The notes beneath the pieces were generated by a model, which ran no database searches, had not been told where the DNA came from, and saw only the letters and a program-made list of their open reading frames with translations. DNA of 40,070 nucleotides from positions 1-40,070 of the forward strand of contig CALMWS010000127.1 in the NCBI GenBank assembly GCA_937870795.1. Reading direction: 5' to 3'. A program made the position numbers and the translations under genes. Shown piece after piece: positions 24,373 to 32,075 of this stretch (within the stretch, counting starts at the first letter, position 1; every line of letters begins with the position of its first letter). The DNA comes from an uncultured Bacteroidota bacterium. GTDB lineage: Bacteria; Bacteroidota; Bacteroidia; Chitinophagales; Saprospiraceae.

Positions 24373-26202
24373 TTAAACGTAACCGTACAAAGATCCCCCC
24401 TTTTTACACAATTGATCGACCTTATCCTTTACTTTCTGATCTGCTTCCAAAACCGGAGCATGGTGCGTTTTGATTCTGGCATCGATGATCAGCGGTCCTT
24501 TGCATCCCCAGTGTTTATCCTGGGTGAAAGATTGAAAGCCATAGATATCAGTAGCCGGATTGGATCTTGTAAAAGTGACCCATAAAAAATTGTTGAGGTT
24601 TGTACTTGTAAATTCTGCATCATCGCATAAGACTACCAACGGAAAATCATTGAGATTGATGGATGTATACGCATTTGTAATGACTTCTATTTCATGAGAA
24701 GCGTGCTCGTGGTCTTTCCACTTCGGCAATGATAAAATCAGGATTCCTGGTAATGCCACTTTTGCTTGTTTTACAACTTCAATTGCTGGTAGTTGAGGAC
24801 AATTCGTTGCCAAAGCTCTTATTTCTTGCCCTCTGCAGGCCATGATTACTTTAGAACCTGCATTCCATCCGTTACCCGAATAATCTAGCGTATCTATGGT
24901 TGTTTTGGTGTGGAAATGCAAGTCGCGCCTCCAATCAACGCGCGATAAAAAGTGGGCAAAAAACTTTTCGATGTTGTGTGCTTTTATCGGCGCATCTGCT
25001 TCATCAGCAGCAATGATGAGGTATTTTGCCAGCGATGTCTGTCCACTGCCAATAATTCTATTTGCAATGGTTAGAATTTCCTCAGGCACTCTTTCTCTAA
25101 AAGGCATATACCTGTCTTTGGCGGTAGCAAGTAATAAAGGATGCACCCCGGCTGCATCTACAGCATAAATAGAGGTAGCACCTGGGAATTCCTGAGGAGT
25201 GAGATCTTTTACAATCTGGTGGATGAGGTAGCCAAAACTTGAGTCTTCCTGAGGGGGTCTTCCTACCACAGTGAAATGCCACAGTGCATCCTTTCGATGA
25301 TAAACCTTATCTACTTTCATTAATGGGAAATCGTGCTGAAGACTATAGTAGCCCAGGTGATCGCCAAAAGGTCCTTCGGGCTTTTTCATGTTCTTTACAA
25401 TGGTACCCGTAATAACAAAGTCTGCATCTGATGACAACAGATGGTTGTTTTCATCCCGCCAATACCTGAATCGTCTACCGGCTAACAAGCCAGCCATTGT
25501 CATTTCTGTGATGTTTTCGGGCATGGGCATAATGGCTGAAAAAGCATGTGCCGGTGGCCCGCCTACGAAAATACTGCATTTAAAGTCTTCATCACATTGA
25601 TTGTATAGTTGATGATGAATGCCTATGCCTCTGTGCAGCTGATAATGAAGACCGATTTCTTTATCTGTTTCGTATTGGTTACCTGTTAACTGGATCCTAT
25701 ACATGCCAATGTTGCTCTTCATTACACTGGAAGTTGAGGGAGGCAGGGTACACACTTGTGGCATGGTAACGAAAGCACCACCATCCATAGGCCATGAATG
25801 GATCAGGGGCAATTTGCTGACAGTCGTTGTGCCGTAAACAACCGGGGGCCGCCAAAAAGATTTTTTGGGCAAAGCATATATGGCATGGGGTGCGGTAAGT
25901 ATTGTTTTGCCAGGGTTGCGAAAAGCGGATGCCGGATCAGCCTTAATTGCCATGAGTGACTGGACTTTGGCAAGCGTATGTCTAAAAAGAAAATTAGTTC
26001 TGTCGTAGGTTCCATAAAGGTTAGAAACCGCTTGAAATGGACTGTGTTCTATTTTTTCAAACAAAATGGCAGGCCCTTGATTTTCAAAAATCCTCCTGTG
26101 AATTTCAGCCGCCTCCAGGTAGCCTGAAACCACTTCTTTCACCCTGATCAGCTGACTGTTTACCTCAAGATCATTAACAGCATTTCTCAGCGAATCATAC
26201 AT
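24373..26202 (-). CDS. UbiD-family prenylated-FMN decarboxylase
   Basis: The protein is 609 residues from ATG 26202, where homologues begin (MYDSLRNAVNDLE). A GTG at 26241, overlapping the upstream stop, would add 13 residues. UbiD signatures are present: QLTGNQYETDKEIGLHYQ, GGPPAHAFSAIMPMPENITEM, PFGDHLGYYSLQHDFP, VVGRPPQEDSSFG and ARIKTHHAPVLE near the end. UbiD enzymes remove or add carboxyl groups on aromatic or unsaturated acids using prenylated FMN made by UbiX, which is not in this window. An mqnA gene lies 12 kb away, so a role in the futalosine menaquinone route is one candidate; ubiquinone synthesis is unlikely in this phylum. Confidence 0.88.
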   Translation of the reverse strand: MYDSLRNAVNDLEVNSQLIRVKEVVSGYLEAAEIHRRIFENQGPAILFEKIEHSPFQAVSNLYGTYDRTNFLFRHTLAKVQSLMAIKADPASAFRNPGKTILTAPHAIYALPKKSFWRPPVVYGTTTVSKLPLIHSWPMDGGAFVTMPQVCTLPPSTSSVMKSNIGMYRIQLTGNQYETDKEIGLHYQLHRGIGIHHQLYNQCDEDFKCSIFVGGPPAHAFSAIMPMPENITEMTMAGLLAGRRFRYWRDENNHLLSSDADFVITGTIVKNMKKPEGPFGDHLGYYSLQHDFPLMKVDKVYHRKDALWHFTVVGRPPQEDSSFGYLIHQIVKDLTPQEFPGATSIYAVDAAGVHPLLLATAKDRYMPFRERVPEEILTIANRIIGSGQTSLAKYLIIAADEADAPIKAHNIEKFFAHFLSRVDWRRDLHFHTKTTIDTLDYSGNGWNAGSKVIMACRGQEIRALATNCPQLPAIEVVKQAKVALPGILILSLPKWKDHEHASHEIEVITNAYTSINLNDFPLVVLCDDAEFTSTNLNNFLWVTFTRSNPATDIYGFQSFTQDKHWGCKGPLIIDARIKTHHAPVLEADQKVKDKVDQLCKKGGSLYGYV

Positions 26203-26237
26203 TATGAAGTTGTTTTTTTTGATAAACAATTTAACAA

Positions 26238-27527
26238 TCACTTGGTTGATTCATTTCCACCTACAATTACTTCCAGCATTGAATTTCTGACCAAATATTT
26301 TTTAGCAAGATTCATGATGGTTTGAGCATTAATCGTAAGAATTTCCTGTATGAAATTTTCAAAGTGACGTTTATCTGCAAAATCCAACTCCAGTGATCTT
26401 AAAAAGGACATTACATTTAATGGCCCATCAATCAGATTCAGGAAATTGCCCAAAAGATAGTTTTTAACCATTTGTAATTCTTCATCATCAACCGCTTCGT
26501 TTTGCAGGATATCCATTTGTTTGTAAATCTCTTCGATTGCTTTTTGTTCCGTACCTGTTGCAACCTCGGTTTCTATGTAAAAATAGCCATCAAAAATAAG
26601 ATGATCAATCACAGAATAGATATTATAGGTTAAACCTTGTTCCTCACGGATACTTGTCATAAGTCGTGAACCAAAATACCCTCCCAAGATGGTGTTGAGA
26701 ACATAAAATCCGGCAAAATCTTCGTGGTGTCTGTTGAAAAGTCGTCGGCCAATTTTGATGGATGACTGATGTTTGTTTTTGCTTGGAACGATGATTTTAT
26801 TATGGCCGGTTTTAGTTTCAATTTGAGGATTAATGAGTGAAGTTGCATTTTTTTGCTGGTGACCTAAGTGTAAATCCAGACTTTGCACCATTTTATCATT
26901 GATTTTGCCGCCGAGTAACATAAAGCAATGATTGTTGCCATAGGCATGGTGATGGTGCTCCAACAAATCATCTCTTTCGATGGCCGTTATAAATTTTTCT
27001 TCGGTATTGTAGCCATAAGGATGGTGTTGGCCATAAAGGTTCTCGGTAAAGATTCTGTAATTGACCAATTCATTTTTGGATAAATCGAGTTGTAATTTCT
27101 CGATATTGGTCTTTTTGTATTTCTCTAATTCAGCTTCCGGGAATATCGGATCATATAATATTTCTTCTATGACCGGTAAAAGTTTTTCAAAATGTCTGCT
27201 CAAGCCGGATAAAGAGAGAAAAGTATAATCAAGATTGGCACCGGTTCTTAAGGCAGAGCCATAATAGTCTACCGATTCAGCTATATGGCCTGATAAATAA
27301 GTCTTGGTGCCCTCCCTCATAAGCGCTGAGGTGATTTTGGACGCCATTTTTTTACTTTCGAGCAGTCTGGCACCTCTGAAGACAATGTCTAGCCTCACAA
27401 TTTCCTGAGTACCCATATTTATAAGAGAAATAGGAATGCCGTTTGAGAGGCTTATTTTATCACTTTTTGGAAAAGCAAATTCTTCAATTCTTTTGTAACC
27501 AGGTCCTTTTTTCCAATTTATTTTCAT
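26238..27527 (-). CDS. M16 peptidase homologue lacking the zinc motif
   Basis: The 429-residue protein has the two-domain pitrilysin/processing-peptidase layout: GAR segment at 52-54, then MREGTKTYLSGHIAE and the glycine-rich C-terminal domain (FYVLNTILGGYFGSRLMTSIREEQGLTYNIYS). The residues aligned with the zinc-binding HxxEH are Lys64, Ser67 and Ala68, so it should be inactive alone. In this family such subunits pair with an active HxxEH partner, but no such gene is adjacent. There is no signal peptide, so it is cytoplasmic or periplasmic by an unusual route. UbiD and LamG genes follow on the same strand. Confidence 0.88.
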   Translation of the reverse strand: MKINWKKGPGYKRIEEFAFPKSDKISLSNGIPISLINMGTQEIVRLDIVFRGARLLESKKMASKITSALMREGTKTYLSGHIAESVDYYGSALRTGANLDYTFLSLSGLSRHFEKLLPVIEEILYDPIFPEAELEKYKKTNIEKLQLDLSKNELVNYRIFTENLYGQHHPYGYNTEEKFITAIERDDLLEHHHHAYGNNHCFMLLGGKINDKMVQSLDLHLGHQQKNATSLINPQIETKTGHNKIIVPSKNKHQSSIKIGRRLFNRHHEDFAGFYVLNTILGGYFGSRLMTSIREEQGLTYNIYSVIDHLIFDGYFYIETEVATGTEQKAIEEIYKQMDILQNEAVDDEELQMVKNYLLGNFLNLIDGPLNVMSFLRSLELDFADKRHFENFIQEILTINAQTIMNLAKKYLVRNSMLEVIVGGNESTK

Positions 27528-27625
27528 GGATGACTTTGTGCTGCTAAAGTAAGAAAGCTTTTGATTGCAGTGACTTTAAAAGGGTATAATTTTTTCTTCT
27601 TTCACCTCTATTTTAAACTATTACA

Positions 27626-27647
27626 ATTATTTACGTATGTAAATAAT
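27626..27647. promoter_or_regulatory. Perfect 22-bp palindrome in divergent promoter region
   Basis: ATTATTTAC-GTAT-GTAAATAAT is a perfect 9-bp inverted repeat with a 4-base centre, between divergent genes. The TTTAC-N4-GTAAA core has the same half-site length and spacing as Crp/Fnr-family sites. Its centre is about 75 bases upstream of the expected transcription start of the radical SAM gene. Confidence 0.5.
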
Positions 27648-27675
27648 AATTATGTTTAAATTTTTGTCAAAAAGT

Positions 27676-27707
27676 ATTGACAAGTTTAGAAAAAGACAAT
27701 ATATTTG
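27676..27707 (+). promoter_or_regulatory. Promoter of the radical SAM gene
   Basis: ATTG at 27676-27679, 20 bases, then TATATTTG at 27700-27707, a full -7 match. Expected start near 27714, about 20 bases before ATG 27734. Confidence 0.6.
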
Positions 27708-27733
27708 TCATATTAAAGACAAAATACTTAGCC

Positions 27734-28813
27734 ATGCATTTTGATTTACCCATTATACAACCGACCGTCAAAGGAAGGGGTGCTATGATCAACACGCAGA
27801 ATCGCTTTAGCAATGAGGTCAGAGATGAAAAACCCTGGATTTGGGATTGGGAAGGAGAGGATATAAATTTGAAAACTCAATTTATTGATACCTATCCAAA
27901 GACTATAGTGAATAAAGTAGATAGTCCGGATGTAGGGCTTGAGTATTCATTGAATCCATATCAGGGGTGTGAACATGGCTGTGTTTATTGTTATGCCAGA
28001 AATACGCATCCTTATTGGGGCTACAGTGCTGGTTTGGATTTTGAGACCAAAATTTTGGTAAAAAGGAATGCCCCGGAATTGCTGGAAAAGCTCTTGAAAA
28101 GTAAGACATGGCAAGGCTACCCCATCATGTTGTCTGGAAATACAGATTGTTATCAGCCCATTGAAAAACAATTAGAGATCACCCGGTCATTGCTAAAAGT
28201 ATTCTTAAAATATAAACACCCTGTGGGCATTGTAACCAAAAATGCACTGATCCTAAGAGATCTTGACATATTGAAAGAATTGAACAAACATAAGTTGATC
28301 AGTGTGGCGATTAGTTTAAATACTCTGGATGAAGATTTGCGACGGGTTTTGGAACCGCGTACCAGTAGTGTACAGAAAAGAATAGAGACAATAAGGGCTT
28401 TGAGTAAGGAAGGAATTCCTGTCACAGCCTTAGCTGCGCCCATCATCCCCGGACTTAATGATACAGATATTTTGCCATTGGCTAAGAAAGTATCTGAAGC
28501 TGGTGCAAGGAGATTGGCCCATATTGTAGTCAGATTAAATGGTGACTTAGCTGAAATTTTCACCAATTGGCTGGAGCATATTTACCCTGATAGGAAAGAA
28601 AAAGTTCTAAACAAAATTAAAAGCCTTTTCGGAGGAAAGTTGGGGAGTTCCCAATTTGTCGAACGAATGAAAGGCAGTGGGAAAATAGCGGATATTATCC
28701 ATCAACAATTTGACATGGCCAAAAAGCTCTACATGCTTAAAGATGAAAAATTTCAATACAACCTTGATTTATACAGAGCAAGGTCGGGTCAGCAATTGGA
28801 ATTATTTGCCTGA
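27734..28813 (+). CDS. Radical SAM protein, PA0069 / SplB-related family
   Basis: The 359-residue protein starts at ATG 27734 because a TTG at 27677 lies inside the promoter. The [4Fe-4S]-binding motif is GCEHGCVYCYARN (Cys79, Cys83, Cys86). Other conserved parts are LEYSLNPYQ just before it, MLSGNTDCYQPIE, ISLNTLDEDLRRVLEPRTSS and LAAPIIPGLND. This matches the Rv2578c/PA0069-type family, distantly related to spore photoproduct lyase; no biochemical function is settled for it. The C-terminus ends in QQLELFA, a form often seen in this family. It is a single-gene unit with its own promoter and a convergent neighbour. Confidence 0.85.
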   Translation: MHFDLPIIQPTVKGRGAMINTQNRFSNEVRDEKPWIWDWEGEDINLKTQFIDTYPKTIVNKVDSPDVGLEYSLNPYQGCEHGCVYCYARNTHPYWGYSAGLDFETKILVKRNAPELLEKLLKSKTWQGYPIMLSGNTDCYQPIEKQLEITRSLLKVFLKYKHPVGIVTKNALILRDLDILKELNKHKLISVAISLNTLDEDLRRVLEPRTSSVQKRIETIRALSKEGIPVTALAAPIIPGLNDTDILPLAKKVSEAGARRLAHIVVRLNGDLAEIFTNWLEHIYPDRKEKVLNKIKSLFGGKLGSSQFVERMKGSGKIADIIHQQFDMAKKLYMLKDEKFQYNLDLYRARSGQQLELFA

Positions 28814-28883
28814 ACATTTAAAGGGAAAAACGCATGAAAGAAATAAAAGAAAATAGGCTAAATGCCATCATTCAAGTCTTAAC

Positions 28884-28911
28884 TTTTGGCCATGGCTTTC
28901 TTATGGCAAAA
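28884..28911. terminator. Possible bidirectional hairpin between convergent genes
   Basis: TTTTGGCCAT (28884-28893) and ATGGCAAAA (28903-28911) form a stem with one bulged G. A good T tract is lacking on both strands, so termination strength is uncertain. Confidence 0.3.
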
Positions 28912-28918
28912 TGTCAAG

Positions 28919-29803
28919 TCAACCTTTTTGGGCATTGGCAATAACTTTGATATTCTTTTTTTGTAAAGAAAAGGTAAGGTCTTTATCCATAATAAAACCT
29001 TCACCATCCACGTGAAAGTAGTCTTGCTTGTGGATTTTAATTTGTAAAGATGAAGTCCTGAAACTCGTGACCAATGGGCTTTGGTGAATGGTCTTTGTCA
29101 GCATGCGATATGATGCTAACAAATACTTATACACGGGTGCTTCTTTCAATAATATTACATCCATTAAACCATCGTCAAGTGCCGCGGTTGGCGCTATGGT
29201 AAAATTGTAACCATACATAGATGCATTGGCAACAATTGCAGCTGCAAAGTTGCCATTGATAGTACCTTCATCCCAAGTGAGTTCAAGGTTAAGAGGTGCG
29301 AAATGACGAATTTCCTTAAGAGAGGTAGTCAGGTATGGTATGAAGCCTCGTTGCTTGTTATATTTGGTTAAATAGGCTACCCTTGCGTCAAAGCCGAGGC
29401 CTGATACATTGATAAAAAATTTATCGTTGACCTTGCAGGTGTCAACCCAAATGCTTTGACCATGTTTGAGTATTTCAAAGGCTTTAATGGCATCTCTACC
29501 AAGACCAAGGTGCATTGCAAATCCATTTCCACTGCCACTAGGAAGTATGCCCAACTGTGTTTGTGTACCAGCCAGAACCGAAGCTACTTCATTGACCGTG
29601 CCATCACCGCCGGCTGCTGCAACAATGTCAAATCCATTTTGGATACCGTTTAGTGCAAGATCACATGCATGTCCGGCATGTTGGGTAAATACCACATCCA
29701 TTTCAAATTGTCCTTCATTGAGGCGCTGAAGATTTTTCTCAAGGTTGCTCTTGGCATTAGTGCCTGAAAAGGGATTTGCAATGACCAATAGTTTTTGTTT
29801 CAT
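28919..29803 (-). CDS. Diacylglycerol-kinase-family lipid kinase
   Basis: The 294-residue protein has the DAGK/YegS/sphingosine-kinase catalytic fold: NPFSG near the N-terminus, nucleotide motif AAGGDGTVNEV (Gly65-Gly66-Asp67-Gly68-Thr69) and ILPSGSGNGFA. The C-terminal lipid-binding beta-sandwich includes NASMYGYNFTIAP-AALDDGLMDVILL. It phosphorylates a lipid hydroxyl with ATP. Position as the last gene of the sphingolipid operon, overlapping GtrA by ATGA, suggests two roles: re-phosphorylating diacylglycerol released when inositol phosphate is transferred to ceramide, or acting as a ceramide kinase like CpgB of Caulobacter. Sequence alone does not decide. Confidence 0.9.
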   Translation of the reverse strand: MKQKLLVIANPFSGTNAKSNLEKNLQRLNEGQFEMDVVFTQHAGHACDLALNGIQNGFDIVAAAGGDGTVNEVASVLAGTQTQLGILPSGSGNGFAMHLGLGRDAIKAFEILKHGQSIWVDTCKVNDKFFINVSGLGFDARVAYLTKYNKQRGFIPYLTTSLKEIRHFAPLNLELTWDEGTINGNFAAAIVANASMYGYNFTIAPTAALDDGLMDVILLKEAPVYKYLLASYRMLTKTIHQSPLVTSFRTSSLQIKIHKQDYFHVDGEGFIMDKDLTFSLQKKNIKVIANAQKG

Positions 29804-30234
29804 GATCTAAATACAAAATATCGGTTCATTAAAAAATTGAAAAAGAAGCCAACAAAGCAAGCCACACCAACCCTTGCATAAACAAAAGGCAGGTTAAAGT
29901 TTTCTACAATAAAAAATACGCCCGATGTGTTGAGAAAAATGGAGAAAAAATTGGTAAAAACAAACCTAAGCAGCTGGTTACTCAGTCTGCCAGTCCTTTT
30001 ATTAAACACCCAGATGCGGCCCAAAAAAAATGATGTGGTAGCCCCTGCCAAGCCACCCAAAGTAGTGGCAGTCACATAATAAATGGCAAGTACTTCTTTG
30101 GAAAATATGGAAAATACAAAATCAACAAACGTGGCAGTTAATGACGTAAATAAAGCCCTGATAAAACTTTTTCTGAAGCCAACAGGATTGGAAGATTTAC
30201 TCTCCCCTAATGCGTGATACTGGTGTCTGATCAT
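29800..30234 (-). CDS. GtrA-family small membrane protein
   Basis: About 144 residues from ATG 30234, which overlaps the PgpA-family stop as ATGA; an upstream ATG at 30252 would overlap more. Four hydrophobic segments are visible, with GtrA features FVDFVFSIFS, GATTSFFLGRIWVFN and VACFVGFFFNFLMNRYFVF. GtrA proteins are thought to move polyprenyl-phosphate-linked sugars across the inner membrane, usually beside a glycosyltransferase. None is present here, so in this operon it may move a lipid intermediate or serve later glycosylation of the inositol lipid. This is inference from context. Confidence 0.85.
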   Translation of the reverse strand: MIRHQYHALGESKSSNPVGFRKSFIRALFTSLTATFVDFVFSIFSKEVLAIYYVTATTLGGLAGATTSFFLGRIWVFNKRTGRLSNQLLRFVFTNFFSIFLNTSGVFFIVENFNLPFVYARVGVACFVGFFFNFLMNRYFVFRS

Positions 30235-30704
30235 AGGAATGCATTTATACATCCCAAAACTACCGCGGCGTAGATGCCAGCGGCTACATCATCCAACATA
30301 ACGCTATGCCCCCCTTCACTTTTTATCTGATCTATTTTTCGAATGCCCAATGGCTTCCAAATGTCAAAAATTCGAAACAAAACAAAACCGATGGCTGCAT
30401 TGGTCCAGCTAAAGGCAACGGGTAACATGGTTACAAAAATTCCGCAAGCTTCATCAATTACAACTTTGGAAGGATCACTGCCCCACTCCTTTTGCACTTT
30501 TTTTACAGACCAAACACCTGAGAAATAAGTGAGAGCTGCCAAAAAAATAATGATATATGTAAATGATGCCTGGGTTGAAAAGAATGAACCTATCACTAAA
30601 TAAACAATTGCAGCTGCCAGGCTTCCCCAGGTACCGGGTGCCAAAGGCAAATAACCAAAGCCGCCAAAGGTGGCCACGATTCTGGCAATTGTCAATTTAG
30701 TCAT
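30231..30704 (-). CDS. pgpA: Phosphatidylglycerophosphatase A family; possible PI-phosphate phosphatase
   Basis: The 157-residue membrane phosphatase has the PgpA motifs FGYLPLAPGTWGSLAA, KVVIDEACGIFVTM, FVLFRIFDIWKPLGIRKID and MLDDVAAGIYAA, with about four membrane segments. The family removes a phosphate from phosphatidylglycerol phosphate. In the inositol-lipid cluster of Bacteroides a PgpA-family enzyme is reported to act on phosphatidylinositol phosphate. Its position between inositol-3-phosphate synthase and GtrA makes that activity the better guess here. It overlaps the next gene by 4 bases and follows ino1 by 37. Confidence 0.9.
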   Translation of the reverse strand: MTKLTIARIVATFGGFGYLPLAPGTWGSLAAAIVYLVIGSFFSTQASFTYIIIFLAALTYFSGVWSVKKVQKEWGSDPSKVVIDEACGIFVTMLPVAFSWTNAAIGFVLFRIFDIWKPLGIRKIDQIKSEGGHSVMLDDVAAGIYAAVVLGCINAFL

Positions 30705-30741
30705 GATATTAATAAAAAAGGAGGGTTGCCCCTCCTGCTAT

Positions 30742-32064
30742 TTATTTGCCGTAATCAAGCCCAAGATTGGTAATCAGCTCTTCACCGGCTATATGTCGCA
30801 ATGTATTTTCAAGCTTATTCAATTGCTTAAAAATATCGTGAATTGGGTGAAGTCCTTTTGGTGCTTGCGGTGACTTCAAGTAGAAAGAAAGCCATTCCTG
30901 AATGCCATACATACCACTTCTTTTCGCAAGGTCAAGGAACAAAGCAAGATCCAAAACAATAGGTGCCGCCAGGATAGAGTCTCTGCAAAGGAAATTGACT
31001 TTAATCTGCATTGGGTAATTCAACCATCCTCTGATGTCGATGTTGTCCCAACTTTCTTTGTTGTCACCTCTGGGTGGGTAGTAATTGATCCTAACTTTGT
31101 GGTACATATCTTTGTACAACTCAGGCTGTGATTCTGGTTCAAATATTTCTTCCAGTACACTAAGTTTGGAAACCTCTTTGGTTTTAAAATTATCCGGATC
31201 GTCCAAAACAGCACCGTCGCGGTTCCCCAGGATGTTGGTTGAAAACCACCCATCAACTCCCAGAGCTCTGGCTTTCAATCCAGGAGCAATTACCGTTTTC
31301 ATAAGCGTTTGACCTGTCTTGAAGTCCTTGCCGGCAATTGGAGTCATGGTTTTTTCAGCCAATTCAACCAATGCTGGAATATCGCAAGAAAGATTGGGAG
31401 CTCCGTTGGCATATGGCACTCCCATTTTGATAGCTGCATAAGCATACAACATTGAAGGCGGTATGTCCTTGTGGTTTTCCTTCATTCCTTTTTCCAGGGC
31501 GGCTAATGATTGGTGTACTGCTGATTCCTGAATATAAATTTCTGTAGATCCGCACCAAACCATGACCAATCTGTCACATTTATTTTCTTTCTTAAATGTT
31601 TCGATGTCCTTCATGATGGCCTTGGCCAAATCCATTTTGGTTTTGCCTTTTTTCACATATTTGCCATCCAGTCTTTTCACATACATTGGGTCAAAGACTG
31701 CACGCATGGGCTTTATTTTTGACAATTGAGGCTTCAATTGATCAAGCAATCTTTTATCCAATACTTCTGCTTGTACAGCAGATTCGTAAACGTTGTCTTC
31801 ATAAATATCCCAGCCGCCAAAAACTACATCTTTTAATGGATGAATAGGTACTACCTCTCGGATCAACGGGGTGTTTTTTTGCGTTCTTTTTCCTACCCTC
31901 ATACGACCGATTTGGGTTAATGAACCTACGGGTTCTGATAAACCCTTGTTTACCGCTACAACTCCGGCGATGGTGGTGGTAGCAACGGCTCCGAGACCTG
32001 GTAGCAAGATGCCAAGTTTACCTTTTGGCTTTTCTACTTTGATATTGCTTGCTGTTTTTGTCAT
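30742..32064 (-). CDS. ino1: Inositol-3-phosphate synthase
   Basis: The enzyme converts glucose-6-phosphate to 1D-myo-inositol 3-phosphate with NAD+. It is 440 residues from ATG 32064; an in-frame TTG at 32085 would overlap the upstream gene. Motifs: the NAD-binding GILLPGLGAVATTTIAGV, FGGWDIYEDNVYE, MVWCGSTEIY, AGKDFKTGQTLMKT, WFSTNILGNRDGAVL and the C-terminal LCRDSILAAPIVLDLALF. Length is between the short actinobacterial and long eukaryotic forms. It is in the middle of the ten-gene operon and supplies the head group. No inositol monophosphatase is present, consistent with direct use of inositol phosphate. Confidence 0.95.
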   Translation of the reverse strand: MTKTASNIKVEKPKGKLGILLPGLGAVATTTIAGVVAVNKGLSEPVGSLTQIGRMRVGKRTQKNTPLIREVVPIHPLKDVVFGGWDIYEDNVYESAVQAEVLDKRLLDQLKPQLSKIKPMRAVFDPMYVKRLDGKYVKKGKTKMDLAKAIMKDIETFKKENKCDRLVMVWCGSTEIYIQESAVHQSLAALEKGMKENHKDIPPSMLYAYAAIKMGVPYANGAPNLSCDIPALVELAEKTMTPIAGKDFKTGQTLMKTVIAPGLKARALGVDGWFSTNILGNRDGAVLDDPDNFKTKEVSKLSVLEEIFEPESQPELYKDMYHKVRINYYPPRGDNKESWDNIDIRGWLNYPMQIKVNFLCRDSILAAPIVLDLALFLDLAKRSGMYGIQEWLSFYLKSPQAPKGLHPIHDIFKQLNKLENTLRHIAGEELITNLGLDYGK

Positions 32065-32075
32065 TTCATTAATTT

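Noticed and set aside
26203..26241. GTG start for UbiD overlapping the M16 stop
   Set aside because: A GTGA overlap is attractive, but the family starts at MYDSL; kept only as an alternative.
27677..27733. TTG start adding 19 residues to the radical SAM protein
   Set aside because: The TTG is part of the -33 element and the -7 box lies inside the extension.
28153..28566. 137-codon minus-strand frame within the radical SAM gene
   Set aside because: Shadow of a strongly conserved coding frame.
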